From Paracoccaceae bacterium (GTDB lineage: Bacteria > Pseudomonadota > Alphaproteobacteria > Rhodobacterales > Rhodobacteraceae): a stretch of DNA of 64,000 nt. Location of the stretch: the NCBI GenBank assembly GCA_024742705.1, contig JANSXZ010000002.1, positions 1 to 64,000 on the forward strand, written 5' to 3'. The translations under genes were made by a program, and so were the position numbers. The notes under the pieces were generated by a model, which was not told where the DNA came from, made no database searches, and was given only the letters and a program-made list of their open reading frames with translations. Each line of letters begins with the position of its first letter. The stretch's first letter is position 1. This document shows, one piece after another, positions 26,981 through 37,193 of the stretch.

Positions 26981-28009
26981 TCAGCCGCGCCGGCCCAGCA
27001 TGGCCAGCCGGATCATCGCGCGTTCCACCAGCGCCATTTCGGGCGGGCGCTGACCGGCCGCGCGCAGCCGCAGATCGGTGTCCAGCAGCACCTGGATGGC
27101 CTGCTCCAGCCGCAAGGCGCCCCAGATCTGCACCTGCCGGGCCAGACGGTCTCGGCGCGGGCCGAAGACCGGAGGACGCGCCCGGGCCAGACCGGTCGAC
27201 GCACCGCCGGGATCGGATGCCGCCGCATGCAGCGTGCGGAAGTGGCGCATCGCCGCGATGCACAGGCTGACCGCATTGGTGCCTTGCGCCTGCAACCTGG
27301 CGATCATCGGCCCTATCTCGCCCAGACGGCCTTCGGCAACGATGTCCATCATGTCATCCAGCGCGGCCTCGGATGTGGCTGGCGCGCAGGCGGCCACATC
27401 GGCCAGAGACAGGGGCGTATCATCGCCCCGCTTGTAAAGCACCGTCTTTTCCACGGTTTGGCGAAAATCTCCCGGCCCGATCGTGGCCGCCAGATCCTGA
27501 AGCGCGGCCATCGTATCGCCGGGGATCTGCCGCAAGCCGCCATCGGCCAGCATCCGCTCGATCTCGGCACGGTCGGGCGGATCGTCGTAGAGACCGACGG
27601 CATAGGCGCTGCGATGCCCTTCGAACAGCTTGCGCAGCGCCGATGTGGCGCGCAGGGCGCCGGCGGTGACAACCACCTGCGCATCGCCGGGCCGCCACTC
27701 GTGCATCGCGGCGGCCACGGCCGGCGCAACGGTGTCGTTGGCATCCTCGACCAGCGCAACCCGCAGGCCCGGAAAGAAGCCGATCGCCTTGATGGCATCC
27801 AGCAGCAGCGCCGGATCGCGGCGCAGGTCGCCCGCGGCCATGCGGGTCAGGCGCATCTCGTCGGCGCCCTGCGGGCCGATCAGCGCGGCAACCACCTCGG
27901 CCCGCCGCAGCGCGATGCGCATGGCGTCGGCGCCATAGATCAGGATGCCCGCGCTTTCCACATCCGGCGACCGGAAGTACCCCGGAGCCTGTCGCGCGGT
28001 CAGCTTCAT
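26981..28009 (-). CDS. holA: DNA polymerase III delta subunit
   Basis: Clamp-loader subunit that opens the beta sliding clamp. 342 residues with the normal N-terminal ([20 protein letters not shown], then LIYGADAMRI) and the C-terminal helical collar. Its start overlaps the lptE stop by ATGA. The order leuS-lptE-holA is standard in alphaproteobacteria and supports the call. Confidence 0.93.
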   Translation of the reverse strand: MKLTARQAPGYFRSPDVESAGILIYGADAMRIALRRAEVVAALIGPQGADEMRLTRMAAGDLRRDPALLLDAIKAIGFFPGLRVALVEDANDTVAPAVAAAMHEWRPGDAQVVVTAGALRATSALRKLFEGHRSAYAVGLYDDPPDRAEIERMLADGGLRQIPGDTMAALQDLAATIGPGDFRQTVEKTVLYKRGDDTPLSLADVAACAPATSEAALDDMMDIVAEGRLGEIGPMIARLQAQGTNAVSLCIAAMRHFRTLHAAASDPGGASTGLARARPPVFGPRRDRLARQVQIWGALRLEQAIQVLLDTDLRLRAAGQRPPEMALVERAMIRLAMLGRRG

Positions 28010-28500
28010 TCGTCGGCCAGGTCGGCGGTGGCGAACAGCCGCGCGGTGATCTGATCGGCCAGCATCGTCATCAGCCGCCGCCGGGCATCGCGTTCGGCGG
28101 CCAGGGTTTCCACCGTCGATCCGGTGTCGGAGTAGCCGGTAAATCCGCTCACTTCGCCGGCGGCGGCCACGCGCTGGGATTCAAGCTCGCGCAGGGTGTA
28201 GGCCGCCGATCCGATCAGGTTGTACCGTGTGATATCGCCCGCAGCCGTAATCGCCAGCGGTTCTTCCTCGATCCCCAGATCGACCGAAAGACTATAGACC
28301 GGCGCGGTGCCGCGGCCCAGCCGCTGTTCCAGATCCTGCACCAGAAGATAACCTTCGCGGTCGGACGGCGGATCGACGATCACCCGCCCCAGCAATGCCG
28401 CGCCATTGCCGCCCGGCGCATAGACAGGCGTGAAACCACAGCCCGCCAGCGCCATCGCCAGAGGCGCCGCCAGCAGAAGGCGCCGGCTATACCACGACAT
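28006..28500 (-). CDS. lptE: LPS assembly lipoprotein LptE
   Basis: 164 residues. A lipoprotein signal peptide with lipobox ALAGCGF (Cys about residue 21) indicates outer-membrane anchoring. LptE plugs the LptD barrel and helps deliver LPS to the cell surface. Sequence conservation is weak in this family, so the call leans on the leuS-lptE-holA order, length and lipobox. Overlaps leuS by 14 bases and holA by 4. Confidence 0.9.
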   Translation of the reverse strand: MSWYSRRLLLAAPLAMALAGCGFTPVYAPGGNGAALLGRVIVDPPSDREGYLLVQDLEQRLGRGTAPVYSLSVDLGIEEEPLAITAAGDITRYNLIGSAAYTLRELESQRVAAAGEVSGFTGYSDTGSTVETLAAERDARRRLMTMLADQITARLFATADLADE

Positions 28501-31036
28501 TGACGATGCGCCCCGGAACGACGATCACCTTTCTGGGGTCTGACCCGTCCAGCGCCCGGATCACCGCATCCAGCGCCAGCGCCTGTTTCTCGATCCCGGC
28601 CTTGTCCAGATCGCGCGGCACCTCGATTTCCGCGCGGCGCTTGCCGTTGATCTGAACCGGCATGGTTACGGTGTCATCGATCAGCATTTCCGCATCGGCC
28701 TGCGGCCAGGCGGCCTGCACGATCAGGCCCGCGCCGCCGTGGCGCGCCCAGATGTCTTCGGCCAGATGCGGTGTCATCGGCGCCATGAGCTGTGCCAGCG
28801 TCATCATCGCCTGCCGCCGGACAACAGCCGAGGCTTCGGATTTCGAAAGGATGTTGGCAAAGGCGTAAAGCCGCGCGATCGCGGCGTTGAAGCCAAAGCT
28901 TTCCACGCCCACGGTGACCTCGTGGATCGTTCTGTGCATGGCGCGCAGCAGGTCGTGGTCGCCCGTGCCGGGCGCGTCGGCGGGCAAGCCGGCGATGCGT
29001 TCGCTCAGCGCCCAGACCCGCGCCAGGTGCTTGTACGCGGCCTCGGCCCCCGCGGCGGTCCATTCCACATCGCGTTCCGGCGGGCTGTCGGACAGCACGA
29101 ACCAGCGCGCCGTGTCGGCCCCGTAAGCCCGGATGATCGTGACAGGATCGACAACATTCTTTTTGGACTTCGACATCTTGGCCGATGCGATCACCTCGAC
29201 CACGGTGCCATCGGCCAGCTTTCCGTCCGTCACCTCTTCGGGCAGGTGATAGACCGGGCGGCCGCGTTCGTCGCGGGTCTGGTAGATCGCATGGGTGACC
29301 ATGCCCTGGGTGAAGAGCGCGTCGAAAGGTTCGATCGCGCTGGCCGGCAGGTGGCCCGTGATGTGCATCGCCCGCGCAAAGAACCGTGAATACAGCAAGT
29401 GCAGGATCGCATGTTCGATGCCACCGATGTATTGATCCACATTCATCCAATAGGCCGCGTCATCGGCGGATGTGGGCGTTTGCGCATGCGGCGCCGTGAA
29501 CCGCGCGAAGTACCACGAACTGTCGACGAAGGTGTCCATCGTATCGGTTTCGCGCCTGGCGGGCTGGCCGCAGGCCGGGCAAGGCACATCGCGCCATGTC
29601 GGGTGGCGGTCAAGCGGGTTGCCGGGAATGTCGAAGCTGACATCGTCGGGCAGCCGGACGGGCAGGTTTTCCTTTTTCTCGGGCACCACGCCGCAGGCGT
29701 CGCAATGCACCACAGGGATCGGGCAGCCCCAGTAGCGTTGCCGCGAAAGGCCCCAGTCGCGCAGCCGGTATTTTGTCACCCCGGTGCCCATACCCCGGGC
29801 TTCGGCCCAGTCTATGGTGGCGTCGATGGCCTCCTGGCCGGTCGCCTCGGTCACGCCCGCGGGCTGATCTATCCAGCGGACCTTTTCGGTTTTCGGCGGC
29901 ACGAAGGCGGTGTCCGCGACCCGCGTGTCGTCCCCAATGGCGACAAAAGTGTCGATCACTGGCAACGCGTATTTCCGTGCAAAATCAAGGTCGCGCTGAT
30001 CGTGGGCCGGGCAGCCGAAGATCGCGCCTGTGCCGTAATCCATCAACACGAAATTCGCCACCCAGACCGGCAGGCTGCGCGCGGGATCGAGCGGGTGCAC
30101 CACCGTCAGCCCGGTGTCGTAGCCCTTCTTCTCGGCCTTCTCCATTGCCGCCTCGGTGGTGTCCATGCGCCGGCAATCGGCGTTGAACGCGGCCAGCGCG
30201 GCATCGTCCGCTTCCAGTGCGCGCGACAGCGGGTGATCGGGCGAAATCGCCATGAACGACGCACCCGCAAGGGTATCTGGACGGGTGGTGTAGATGCTCA
30301 GCGCCTCATGCCCATGCACCGGCGCGGCCAGCCGGAAATCCATTTGCAGCCCGCGCGACCGGCCGATCCAGTTCTCCTGCATCAGCCGCACCTTGGCGGG
30401 CCAGCTTTCCAGCCGGTCCAGCGCATCCAGAAGATCCTCGGCCATGGACGAAATATCGAAGAACCATTGCGTCAGCTCGCGGCGTTCCACGTCCGCGCCC
30501 GACCGCCAGCCTTTGCCGTCGATCACCTGTTCGTTGGCCAGAACCGTCATGTCGACCGGATCCCAGTTGACCACGGCGTTCTTGCGGTAAACCAGCCCCG
30601 CCCCCAGCATGTCGAGAAACAGCGATTGCTGCTGGCCATAGTATTCAGGATCGCAGGTGGCGAATTCGCGGCTCCAGTCGATGCTCAGACCCAGCGGTTT
30701 CATCTGCGCGCGCATGTCGGCGATGTTGGAATAGGTCCAGTCCTTGGGGTGCCCGCCGCTGGCCATCGCGGCGTTCTCGGCCGGCATTCCGAAGGCGTCC
30801 CACCCCATGGGGTGCAACACGTTGTGCCCGGTGGCGATGCGGTGCCGGGCGATCACGTCGCCCATTGTGTAATTGCGCACATGCCCGATGTGGATGCGCC
30901 CCGAAGGATAGGGAAACATCTCGAGCACATAATACTTTGGCTTGTCGTCGCTGCGCGTCGCCGAGAACACGCCCGCCGCATCCCAGGCGGCCTGCCACTT
31001 GGCTTCTATGTCGGCGGGAACGTAACGGGGGGCCAT
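28487..31036 (-). CDS. leuS: Leucyl-tRNA synthetase
   Basis: Class I aminoacyl-tRNA synthetase charging tRNA-Leu. 849 residues. The HIGH motif is [15 protein letters not shown] and the KMSKS motif [12 protein letters not shown]; the CP1 editing domain and the zinc-ribbon cysteines (HCDACGVV and PCPACGQP) are visible. The start is ATG 31036 ([14 protein letters not shown]); the longer frame upstream overlaps the DUF3576 gene in another frame. It leads the leuS-lptE-holA overlapping operon. Confidence 0.98.
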   Translation of the reverse strand: MAPRYVPADIEAKWQAAWDAAGVFSATRSDDKPKYYVLEMFPYPSGRIHIGHVRNYTMGDVIARHRIATGHNVLHPMGWDAFGMPAENAAMASGGHPKDWTYSNIADMRAQMKPLGLSIDWSREFATCDPEYYGQQQSLFLDMLGAGLVYRKNAVVNWDPVDMTVLANEQVIDGKGWRSGADVERRELTQWFFDISSMAEDLLDALDRLESWPAKVRLMQENWIGRSRGLQMDFRLAAPVHGHEALSIYTTRPDTLAGASFMAISPDHPLSRALEADDAALAAFNADCRRMDTTEAAMEKAEKKGYDTGLTVVHPLDPARSLPVWVANFVLMDYGTGAIFGCPAHDQRDLDFARKYALPVIDTFVAIGDDTRVADTAFVPPKTEKVRWIDQPAGVTEATGQEAIDATIDWAEARGMGTGVTKYRLRDWGLSRQRYWGCPIPVVHCDACGVVPEKKENLPVRLPDDVSFDIPGNPLDRHPTWRDVPCPACGQPARRETDTMDTFVDSSWYFARFTAPHAQTPTSADDAAYWMNVDQYIGGIEHAILHLLYSRFFARAMHITGHLPASAIEPFDALFTQGMVTHAIYQTRDERGRPVYHLPEEVTDGKLADGTVVEVIASAKMSKSKKNVVDPVTIIRAYGADTARWFVLSDSPPERDVEWTAAGAEAAYKHLARVWALSERIAGLPADAPGTGDHDLLRAMHRTIHEVTVGVESFGFNAAIARLYAFANILSKSEASAVVRRQAMMTLAQLMAPMTPHLAEDIWARHGGAGLIVQAAWPQADAEMLIDDTVTMPVQINGKRRAEIEVPRDLDKAGIEKQALALDAVIRALDGSDPRKVIVVPGRIVNVVV

Positions 31037-31113
31037 GATGGGAACGATCCTTGTGCATGCGAACGCCGGGCACGAAGGGCCCGGCGCAGGATAGGGCGGT
31101 TCGCCCGCCGGTT

Positions 31114-31617
31114 CTAGAACTTGTTGTCGGCGATGCGCAACTGGCGCGCGCGCGACAGGATCGCATCCTCGATCGCGCGGGTGGTGCCCGCGGACACCGG
31201 GCCGCCGCGGGTCTGCAACGCGATGCGCAGCGACCGCGCCTCCAGGGCGGGATCCTTGATGTGGATCGTCGCGCGGTAGGCGCGCCCGCCGCCGGGCGGG
31301 GTGCCATATCCGGTGGAAATCACCCCGGTGAAGGGATCGACCATTTCCAGCGGCAGGAAATTGAGCACATCCAGCGATGCGTTCCATATATACTTGTTGA
31401 CGGCCACCGTCTGTTCCGCGGTGTCCGGCCCGAACAGATCCCAGATCGAAGACCCGCCTTCGACATTGCCGGTTTCACGGGGGCTGTCGGTGATGGTTGC
31501 GGGCGCTTCGCTGTTGCCGCCCACCGTCACCGGGCCCAACCCGCGACCGCCGCAGGCCGCCAGAGCGGTGCAACACACCAACATCGCCGTCAGATTGCCC
31601 AATTTCGCCGGTTTCAT
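31114..31617 (-). CDS. DUF3576 lipoprotein
   Basis: 167 residues. The signal peptide has lipobox ALAACGG (Cys about residue 22), so it is a predicted lipoprotein. The mature part matches the alphaproteobacterial DUF3576 pattern as I know it ([20 protein letters not shown] and [11 protein letters not shown]). Function unknown; its frequent placement just before leuS suggests an envelope role. 77 bases upstream of leuS, possibly co-transcribed. Confidence 0.88.
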   Translation of the reverse strand: MKPAKLGNLTAMLVCCTALAACGGRGLGPVTVGGNSEAPATITDSPRETGNVEGGSSIWDLFGPDTAEQTVAVNKYIWNASLDVLNFLPLEMVDPFTGVISTGYGTPPGGGRAYRATIHIKDPALEARSLRIALQTRGGPVSAGTTRAIEDAILSRARQLRIADNKF

Positions 31618-31917
31618 ATCAGTGTCCTGGCCTTGCTCATCTGATGGAATGTCCTAATCAAGCTGGGGTGCGACGGCAAGAGGTTAGTGTTTTTCGCACA
31701 TCCGGGCAACGCCGGCCATGGCCCCCGCGGGCGGCCGGGATCGGACGGCGAACCGGGCTATGTGGCGGGACTGTGGCAAAGCTGCACCATACGCCACGAC
31801 TTTGAGGCGGCCGCTTTGGCAAGACTTGCCCGCAGCATCGGAAAAAGCGAAACCCCTCTCGTACCCTCATCGGATTCTCCGGTTTGGGCTTATGATTAGA
31901 AAACCGAGGGAAAAACT
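31618..31917. other. Divergent intergenic region between DUF3576 gene and porin
   Basis: No coding signal. It should hold promoters for both directions. The porin side has a good ribosome binding site, GAGGGAAAAACT, directly before the ATG. I could not identify a confident -35/-10 pair or operator. Confidence 0.4.
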
Positions 31918-32901
31918 ATGAAAAAGGTTCTCTTCGCAACCACAGCGCTGATCGCCACCGCAGGCATGGCAGCTGCTGAAGTGCGTCTGGGCGGTTATGG
32001 CCGTTTCGGCCTGGACTACAACGAAGCCAACGACAACACCAACCTGGGCACGACCAGCATCACCAGCCGTCTGCGTCTGCAGGTGGACATGTCGACCGAA
32101 ACCGACGGTGGCGTGACCTTCGGTGCACGTTTCCGTGCACAGGCCGAAAGCCGTGACAACGTTCCCGGTGGCGCGACCTTCAACGGCGCACGCTTCTACG
32201 TGACCTCCGGCGGCTTCACCCTGGGCGTTGGCAACATCATCGGCGCATTCGAAGGCGCAACGAACCTGTACCTCGAAACCCGCACCGCTGGTGTTGGCAT
32301 CGACGGCGCCGGCTTCGACTCGCTGGCACCGAACATGGCCGGCAACTCGTTCGACTGGGACGCGTACTCGTCCGGCGGCGCAGGCGCGAACGGCATCGAA
32401 GTGATCTACAGCGCAGGCGCATTCGGTGCTCACCTGTCGTACTCGGACGATGCCCTGAACACTCAGGCACCCGGTGCGTTTGCTGAAACCAACACCGCAA
32501 TCAGCGCGTACTACACCTTCGGTGACTGGACTGCGTCGATCGCGTACAACGACGAAAGCGGCGTTGCAGCCGGCACCGACAACGATCTGCTGATGGTCGG
32601 CGTTTCGGGCGACCTGGGCTTTGCCGGTGTCCGTCTGGTTTACGCAACCATGGACAACACCGCAGCAGTCGGCGGCGACTCGAGCAAGCTGGGCCTGTAC
32701 GGCACCTTCGACGTCGGCGCAGCAACCTCGCTGGTGGTTTATGTGACCAGCGAAGACAGCCCCGGCCTGGTGACCGACGGAACCGGCTACGGTATCCACG
32801 TGTCGCATGACCTGGGTGGCGGCGTTTCGCTGGAAGCCGGTGCGCGCGAAAACTCGAGCGACAACACCACCGTTCAGGCAGGTGTGTACTTCAGCTTCTA
32901 A
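31918..32901 (+). CDS. Outer-membrane porin, Rhodobacter type
   Basis: 327 residues: signal peptide (ATAGMAAAEV cleavage about residue 20), then amphipathic beta strands starting VRLGGYGRFGLDYNEA and ending with the C-terminal aromatic AGVYFSF required for barrel insertion. The pattern fits the 16-stranded Rhodobacter capsulatus porin group: general diffusion of small hydrophilic solutes. Codon use is markedly biased (GAA, CGT and AAC favoured), as expected for an abundant protein. A strong terminator follows. Confidence 0.93.
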   Translation: MKKVLFATTALIATAGMAAAEVRLGGYGRFGLDYNEANDNTNLGTTSITSRLRLQVDMSTETDGGVTFGARFRAQAESRDNVPGGATFNGARFYVTSGGFTLGVGNIIGAFEGATNLYLETRTAGVGIDGAGFDSLAPNMAGNSFDWDAYSSGGAGANGIEVIYSAGAFGAHLSYSDDALNTQAPGAFAETNTAISAYYTFGDWTASIAYNDESGVAAGTDNDLLMVGVSGDLGFAGVRLVYATMDNTAAVGGDSSKLGLYGTFDVGAATSLVVYVTSEDSPGLVTDGTGYGIHVSHDLGGGVSLEAGARENSSDNTTVQAGVYFSF

Positions 32902-32930
32902 GCTGAACGTACCACGCTTGGCGTGAATTC

Positions 32931-32963
32931 GGGCGGGTCCAACGGACCCGCCCTTTTCTTTTT
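32931..32963 (+). terminator. Rho-independent terminator of the porin gene
   Basis: GGGCGGGTCC pairs perfectly with GGACCCGCCC over a 3-base loop, followed by TTTTCTTTTT. Confidence 0.92.
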
Positions 32964-33003
32964 GCGCGGCATCGTGTTTTGTGCGGGCGCGGACCCCCCT
33001 GAA

Positions 33004-33672
33004 ATGCGGAGCAGCCTTTTGTCCCTGAGCGAAATCAACACCCGCATCGCCGCCGCCGAACGCAACGCTGGCCGCCCGGCCGGGTCGGTACAGCTGATCG
33101 CCGTGTCCAAGGTGCAGCCCGACGAACGGGTCGAGGCCGTGTTGCAGCAGGGCCACCGGATCTTTGGCGAGAACCGGGTGCAGGAGGCAGCCGGCAAATG
33201 GCCAGGGTTCCGCGCGCGCTACGATGAAATCGATCTGCACCTGATCGGCCCGCTGCAAACCAACAAGGCGCGGCAGGCGATGGCGCTGTGCGATGCGATC
33301 CATTCGGTCGACCGGCCGAAACTGGCCACCACCATTGCAAGGCTGGCACAGGAAACCGGCACTTGTCCGGCGCTTTTCATCCAGGTCAACACCGGCGAGG
33401 AAACGCAGAAGGCTGGTGTCTTGCCCACCGACGCCGACGGTTTTGTCGCCGAATGTCGCGCGATGGATCTGCCTGTGCGCGGCCTCATGTGCATCCCGCC
33501 GGCCGATGAAGAACCCGCGCTGCATTTCGCCCTGCTGGCACAGATCGCGTCGCGCAACGGGCTTGATGGTTTGTCGATGGGGATGAGCGGCGATTTCGAA
33601 ACCGCCATCGCGTTGGGCGCCACCCATGTGCGTGTCGGATCTGCGATCTTCGGCGCGCGCGAAGCGGGCTGA
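33004..33672 (+). CDS. YggS/PLPBP family pyridoxal-phosphate homeostasis protein
   Basis: 222 residues, single TIM barrel. The PLP lysine is in LIAVSKVQP. FGENRVQEA, HLIGPLQTNK and LSMGMSGDFETAI are family signatures. It buffers and delivers PLP rather than catalysing a reaction. The start is ATG 33004, but TTG 33019 has GGAG at better spacing and would remove five residues. Confidence 0.94.
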   Translation: MRSSLLSLSEINTRIAAAERNAGRPAGSVQLIAVSKVQPDERVEAVLQQGHRIFGENRVQEAAGKWPGFRARYDEIDLHLIGPLQTNKARQAMALCDAIHSVDRPKLATTIARLAQETGTCPALFIQVNTGEETQKAGVLPTDADGFVAECRAMDLPVRGLMCIPPADEEPALHFALLAQIASRNGLDGLSMGMSGDFETAIALGATHVRVGSAIFGAREAG

Positions 33673-33690
33673 TCCGCCGCCGCGGGTCGT

Positions 33691-34182
33691 TCATACGATC
33701 AGGCGGGTCTGAAAGTCGATCTTCCGTGCGACGCGCCACAGATCTGCGGGCGCCATCGCGATACAGCCTTCGGTCGGGTAACCGCGCCGTCGCCAACGGT
33801 GCAAAAATATGGCCGACCCGCGGCCCGGTATCGCCTCGGGCCAGTTCCAGTCGGTCAGGATGATCAGATCGTACAGCGGATCGGCCCGCCGCAACCGCTC
33901 GTGGCCATAGCCATGCGGCGCGTGCACCAGCGTGTTGTAATCCGGATCGCGCGGATCGTCCGACCACAGATCGCCGGGCCGGATCGGCAGTGCCCAGTCG
34001 GTGGGGCGTTTCATCCTGTCGGGACGATACAGCAGGCCCACGATCCTGTGGTCGCCGCGCGGGGTTGCGCCGTCGCCCTCGCGTTTGCGCCCGCGCACCC
34101 CCGATCGTCCGACCGTGCAGGGATAGGTCACACCGTGAAACCGCAGGCCGCGCGGGGTCAGAACCATATCGCCGGGTTTCAC
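33691..34182 (-). CDS. L,D-transpeptidase (YkuD) domain protein
   Basis: 163 residues. The catalytic region GSAIFLHRWRRRGYPTEGCI contains the His and Cys expected of YkuD enzymes, with Thr-Glu-Gly-Cys in place of the commoner Ser-x-Gly-Cys. These enzymes make 3-3 peptidoglycan cross-links or attach proteins to peptidoglycan. No signal peptide is visible, which is odd for a cell-wall enzyme; short cytoplasm-like versions are nevertheless common in Rhodobacterales. Its start overlaps the ribA stop by 4 bases. Confidence 0.85.
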   Translation of the reverse strand: MKPGDMVLTPRGLRFHGVTYPCTVGRSGVRGRKREGDGATPRGDHRIVGLLYRPDRMKRPTDWALPIRPGDLWSDDPRDPDYNTLVHAPHGYGHERLRRADPLYDLIILTDWNWPEAIPGRGSAIFLHRWRRRGYPTEGCIAMAPADLWRVARKIDFQTRLIV

Positions 34183-35270
34183 AGAAGGTGCCCCGACTTG
34201 GCCGCCTTGGTCGCCAGATAGCCTTCGTTCTCGGCGGTGTGTCCGACGATCAAGGGCACGCGCTGGGCCACATGCACGCCCGCGCGCGTCATCATCTCGA
34301 TCTTGGCGGGATTGTTTGTCATCAGACGCACGGCACCGAAACCCATCGTTTTCAGGATCTGCGCGCCCAGCCGGAAATCGCGTTCATCGTCCTCGAAACC
34401 CAGGCGATGGTTCGCTTCGACGGTATCGAACCCCTGATCCTGAAGACTGTAGGCGCGCATCTTGTTGGCCAGGCCAATGCCACGCCCCTCCTGGTTGAGA
34501 TACAACAGAACGCCTGCGCCTTCGGCACCCATCTGGGCCATCGCGCCGCGCAACTGCGGGCCGCAATCGCACTTCAGACTGCCCATCAGATCGCCGGTGA
34601 AACAGGCGGAATGCAGCCGCGCCAGAACCGGCCGGGCGCGGTCCGGGCGGCCGATCTCGATGGCATAATGCTCTTCGCCGCCGTCGTCGGGCCGGAACAC
34701 ATGCAGCCGCCCGACATCGGAAACCGCCATCGGCAGGCGGGCGCTGACCACCGCGTGCAGCGGGCTGGCGTGTTGCAGATGGGGCACGGCGCGCGCGGCA
34801 TCGATCCGCAGCAACTGGTGCGCGGCGGCGAACCCTGCCGGATCGCCCAGCGGTACGACGACAGCCGCGGGCAGCAGGCGGGCGCTCTTGGTCAGGTGCA
34901 GCGCGATACGGTGCAGCCTGGCGTCGCCGCTGCGCGACGATTGCAGTGGCCCCTTCATCGGTGAAGCCAGATCGTTCGCCGGGTCGGCCACCGCCCGCAC
35001 CCATTGCAGATCCGCGTGTGACGGAAGCGCGACCCGCGCGAGATCGCCGTCATAGGCCCGCGCCTTCAGCGTTTGCGCCCGCCGGGCGGTTATGGCCACC
35101 GTTGCCCCTTCCCCCAGCGCGCGCAGATCGGCCAACCGCGCGGCCTGCATCGTTTCGACAGCAAGCGCCAGAACCGCCATGCCCGGCGCTTCGATCACCA
35201 CCGGCAGCCCCATGCGCAGATCGGCGCGCGCGCGGGCCAGTGTTTCGGCGGTATCTGGTGTCAGACTCAT
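34179..35270 (-). CDS. ribA: GTP cyclohydrolase II with degenerate N-terminal domain
   Basis: First committed step of riboflavin synthesis from GTP. 363 residues. The C-terminal 200 residues are RibA: zinc ligands in HSACFTGDLMGSLKCDCG, the catalytic block NQEGRGIGLANKM, and the C-terminal EANHRLGFEDDERDF. The N-terminal 150 residues show only remote resemblance to a DHBP-synthase-like domain and lack its catalytic motif, so ribB activity is unlikely. The usual Glu in HSEC is Ala here. The start is ATG 35270 (MSLTPDTAETL). Confidence 0.92.
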   Translation of the reverse strand: MSLTPDTAETLARARADLRMGLPVVIEAPGMAVLALAVETMQAARLADLRALGEGATVAITARRAQTLKARAYDGDLARVALPSHADLQWVRAVADPANDLASPMKGPLQSSRSGDARLHRIALHLTKSARLLPAAVVVPLGDPAGFAAAHQLLRIDAARAVPHLQHASPLHAVVSARLPMAVSDVGRLHVFRPDDGGEEHYAIEIGRPDRARPVLARLHSACFTGDLMGSLKCDCGPQLRGAMAQMGAEGAGVLLYLNQEGRGIGLANKMRAYSLQDQGFDTVEANHRLGFEDDERDFRLGAQILKTMGFGAVRLMTNNPAKIEMMTRAGVHVAQRVPLIVGHTAENEGYLATKAAKSGHLL

Positions 35271-35430
35271 GTGCGGTGCCTCGCGTAACTGCGCCCGAGG
35301 TAAAGCGTTTTGCCGGAATATGAAACAATTACCCCGCGCAAAACACGTCAGCGTGAAACCGGTGCAGCAAATCTTGTCCGGGTGCCGGCCCCGCCGCATT
35401 TACCATTCAAACAAGCGTGAAGGACCGATC

Positions 35431-36117
35431 ATGGCTCAGTTGAAGAAAATCCTTCTGGTGGACGACGACGAGGACCTGCGCGAGGCGCTCAGCGAACAGT
35501 TGGTGATGACAGAAGACTTCGACGTTTTCGAAGCCGGCAGCGGCCAATCCGCGATGGAGCGGGCGAAAGAGGCGCTGTACGATCTGATCATCCTCGATGT
35601 CGGCCTGCCCGACACCGACGGGCGCGAGCTGTGCCGGCTGATGCGCAAACAGGGCGTCAAGGCCCCGATCCTCATGCTGACCGGCCACGACAGCGACGCA
35701 GACACGATTCTGGGGCTGGATGCCGGCGCGAACGATTATGTGACCAAACCGTTCAAGTTCCCGGTGCTTCTGGCCCGTATTCGCGCCCAGTTGCGCCAGC
35801 ATGAACAATCCGAAGATGCGGTGTTTACCCTGGGGCCATACACCTTCCGGCCGTCCATGAAGCTGTTGATCACAGAAGATGATCGCAAGATCCGGCTTAC
35901 CGAAAAAGAGACCAACATCCTGAAGTTTCTGTACCGGTCCACCGACGGTGTGGTTGCGCGCGACGTGCTGCTGCACGAGGTCTGGGGCTACAATGCCGGG
36001 GTGACGACTCATACTCTGGAAACGCACATCTATCGTCTGCGCCAGAAAATCGAACCCGATCCGTCGAATGCGCGGCTTCTTGTCACCGAATCGGGCGGTT
36101 ATCGGCTGGTTGCATAA
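35431..36117 (+). CDS. OmpR-family response regulator
   Basis: 228 residues. Receiver domain with acidic pair VDDDED, phospho-acceptor Asp in DLIILDVGLPD, Thr in MLTGHDS and Lys in YVTKPFK. A winged-helix DNA-binding domain follows (TEKETNILKFLYRSTDGVVA, TLETHIYRLRQKIEPDP). No histidine kinase is adjacent, so it is an orphan in this window. The start is ATG 35431 with AGGACCGATC before it. Divergent from ribA. Confidence 0.93.
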   Translation: MAQLKKILLVDDDEDLREALSEQLVMTEDFDVFEAGSGQSAMERAKEALYDLIILDVGLPDTDGRELCRLMRKQGVKAPILMLTGHDSDADTILGLDAGANDYVTKPFKFPVLLARIRAQLRQHEQSEDAVFTLGPYTFRPSMKLLITEDDRKIRLTEKETNILKFLYRSTDGVVARDVLLHEVWGYNAGVTTHTLETHIYRLRQKIEPDPSNARLLVTESGGYRLVA

Positions 36118-36164
36118 TTTTGTGCGAATTGATGCAGGTCAAAGTCGTGATTTCGCCAGAATAC

Positions 36165-36253
36165 TAAGGTAACCTTATCCCTCGTAGGCCGGGGTTATGG
36201 CCTGCAACCTCCCTGTTGGACTGGGCCGGGCCATGGTGCCCGGCCTTTTTTTG
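36165..36253 (+). ncRNA. Small RNA candidate with anti-Shine-Dalgarno-like CCTCCC
   Basis: Three linked elements lie between the response regulator and xth. First is a palindrome TAAGGT-A-ACCTTA (36165-36177). Next is a 7-bp hairpin, GTAGGCC/GGCCTGC (36185-36206). Then comes an unpaired ACCTCCCTGTTGG and an ideal terminator. No open frame covers it. The layout resembles the alphaproteobacterial suhB/mmgR small-RNA family (RF00519) as I remember it; this needs an alignment. The 5' end is uncertain. Confidence 0.55.
36225..36253 (+). terminator. Rho-independent terminator of the small RNA
   Basis: GGCCGGGC (36225-36232) pairs with GCCCGGCC (36239-36246), followed by seven T residues. It may also stop read-through from the response regulator. 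Confidence 0.9.
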
Positions 36254-36349
36254 CGCCGGGCAGGGTGGCAAGCGGGCCGATCCGAATGGCCATCGCGCAG
36301 TGGCCGCGATAGGGTCGCGACCTGACGCAATACTCATGAAAGCGCCCGA

Positions 36350-37138
36350 ATGCCGTTTACACTCGCCACCTGGAACATCAACTCTGTCCGCCTGCGCGAA
36401 GAGATCGTGCTGCGCCTGCTGCGCGAACAGGCGCCTGACGTGCTGTGCCTTCAGGAATGCAAATCGCCGGTGGAAAAGATCCCCACCGAAGGATTCCGCG
36501 CGCTGGGCTACGGCCACATGATCGCACGCGGCCAAAAGGGCTATAACGGCGTGGCGATCCTTTCGAAGATGCCGATCGAAGATCTGGGCGACCGCGATTT
36601 TGCCGGGCTCGGCCATGCGCGCCATGTGGCAGGGCGGCTGGAAAACGGCGTGACGGTGCACAACTTCTACGTTCCCGCCGGCGGCGACGAGGCCGACCGC
36701 ACCAGAAACGAGAAATTCGGCCAGAAGCTGGATTACCTGACCGACATGCGCGATTGGTTCCACGCCGAACCGCCGCAGAAGGCGATCCTGGTTGGCGATC
36801 TGAACATCGCCCCCCGTGAGGACGACGTGTGGGACCACAAGAAGCTTTTGAAGGTGGTCAGCCACACCCCTGTCGAGGTGGAACACCTGGCCGATACCCA
36901 GGCGGCGGGGGGCTGGATCGACATAACACGCCAGGACATTCCCGACGGGCCGCTGTTCAGCTGGTGGTCGTACCGTGCCCGCGAATGGGACATCGCAAAC
37001 AAGGGCCGGCGCCTCGATCATGTCTGGGCCACCGGCGACATCGCGTCCGCGGCACATTCCAGCCGGATTCTGCGCGACGCCCGCGGCTGGGAAAAACCCA
37101 GCGACCACGCACCGGTTTTTGCGACATTTGACCTTTGA
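36350..37138 (+). CDS. xth: Exodeoxyribonuclease III / AP endonuclease
   Basis: 262 residues. It cleaves abasic sites and removes 3' blocks in base-excision repair. The metal-binding Glu is in CLQECKSP, the catalytic block in LVGDLNIAP, and the terminal His in SDHAPVFATF. The start is ATG 36350. The small-RNA terminator lies 97 bases upstream, so it has its own promoter in that gap. Confidence 0.96.
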   Translation: MPFTLATWNINSVRLREEIVLRLLREQAPDVLCLQECKSPVEKIPTEGFRALGYGHMIARGQKGYNGVAILSKMPIEDLGDRDFAGLGHARHVAGRLENGVTVHNFYVPAGGDEADRTRNEKFGQKLDYLTDMRDWFHAEPPQKAILVGDLNIAPREDDVWDHKKLLKVVSHTPVEVEHLADTQAAGGWIDITRQDIPDGPLFSWWSYRAREWDIANKGRRLDHVWATGDIASAAHSSRILRDARGWEKPSDHAPVFATFDL

Positions 37139-37193
37139 TTCCACGCGCGGCGGTCGCATATAGGGGCAAATCGCACAGAAGGGGACAAATGAC

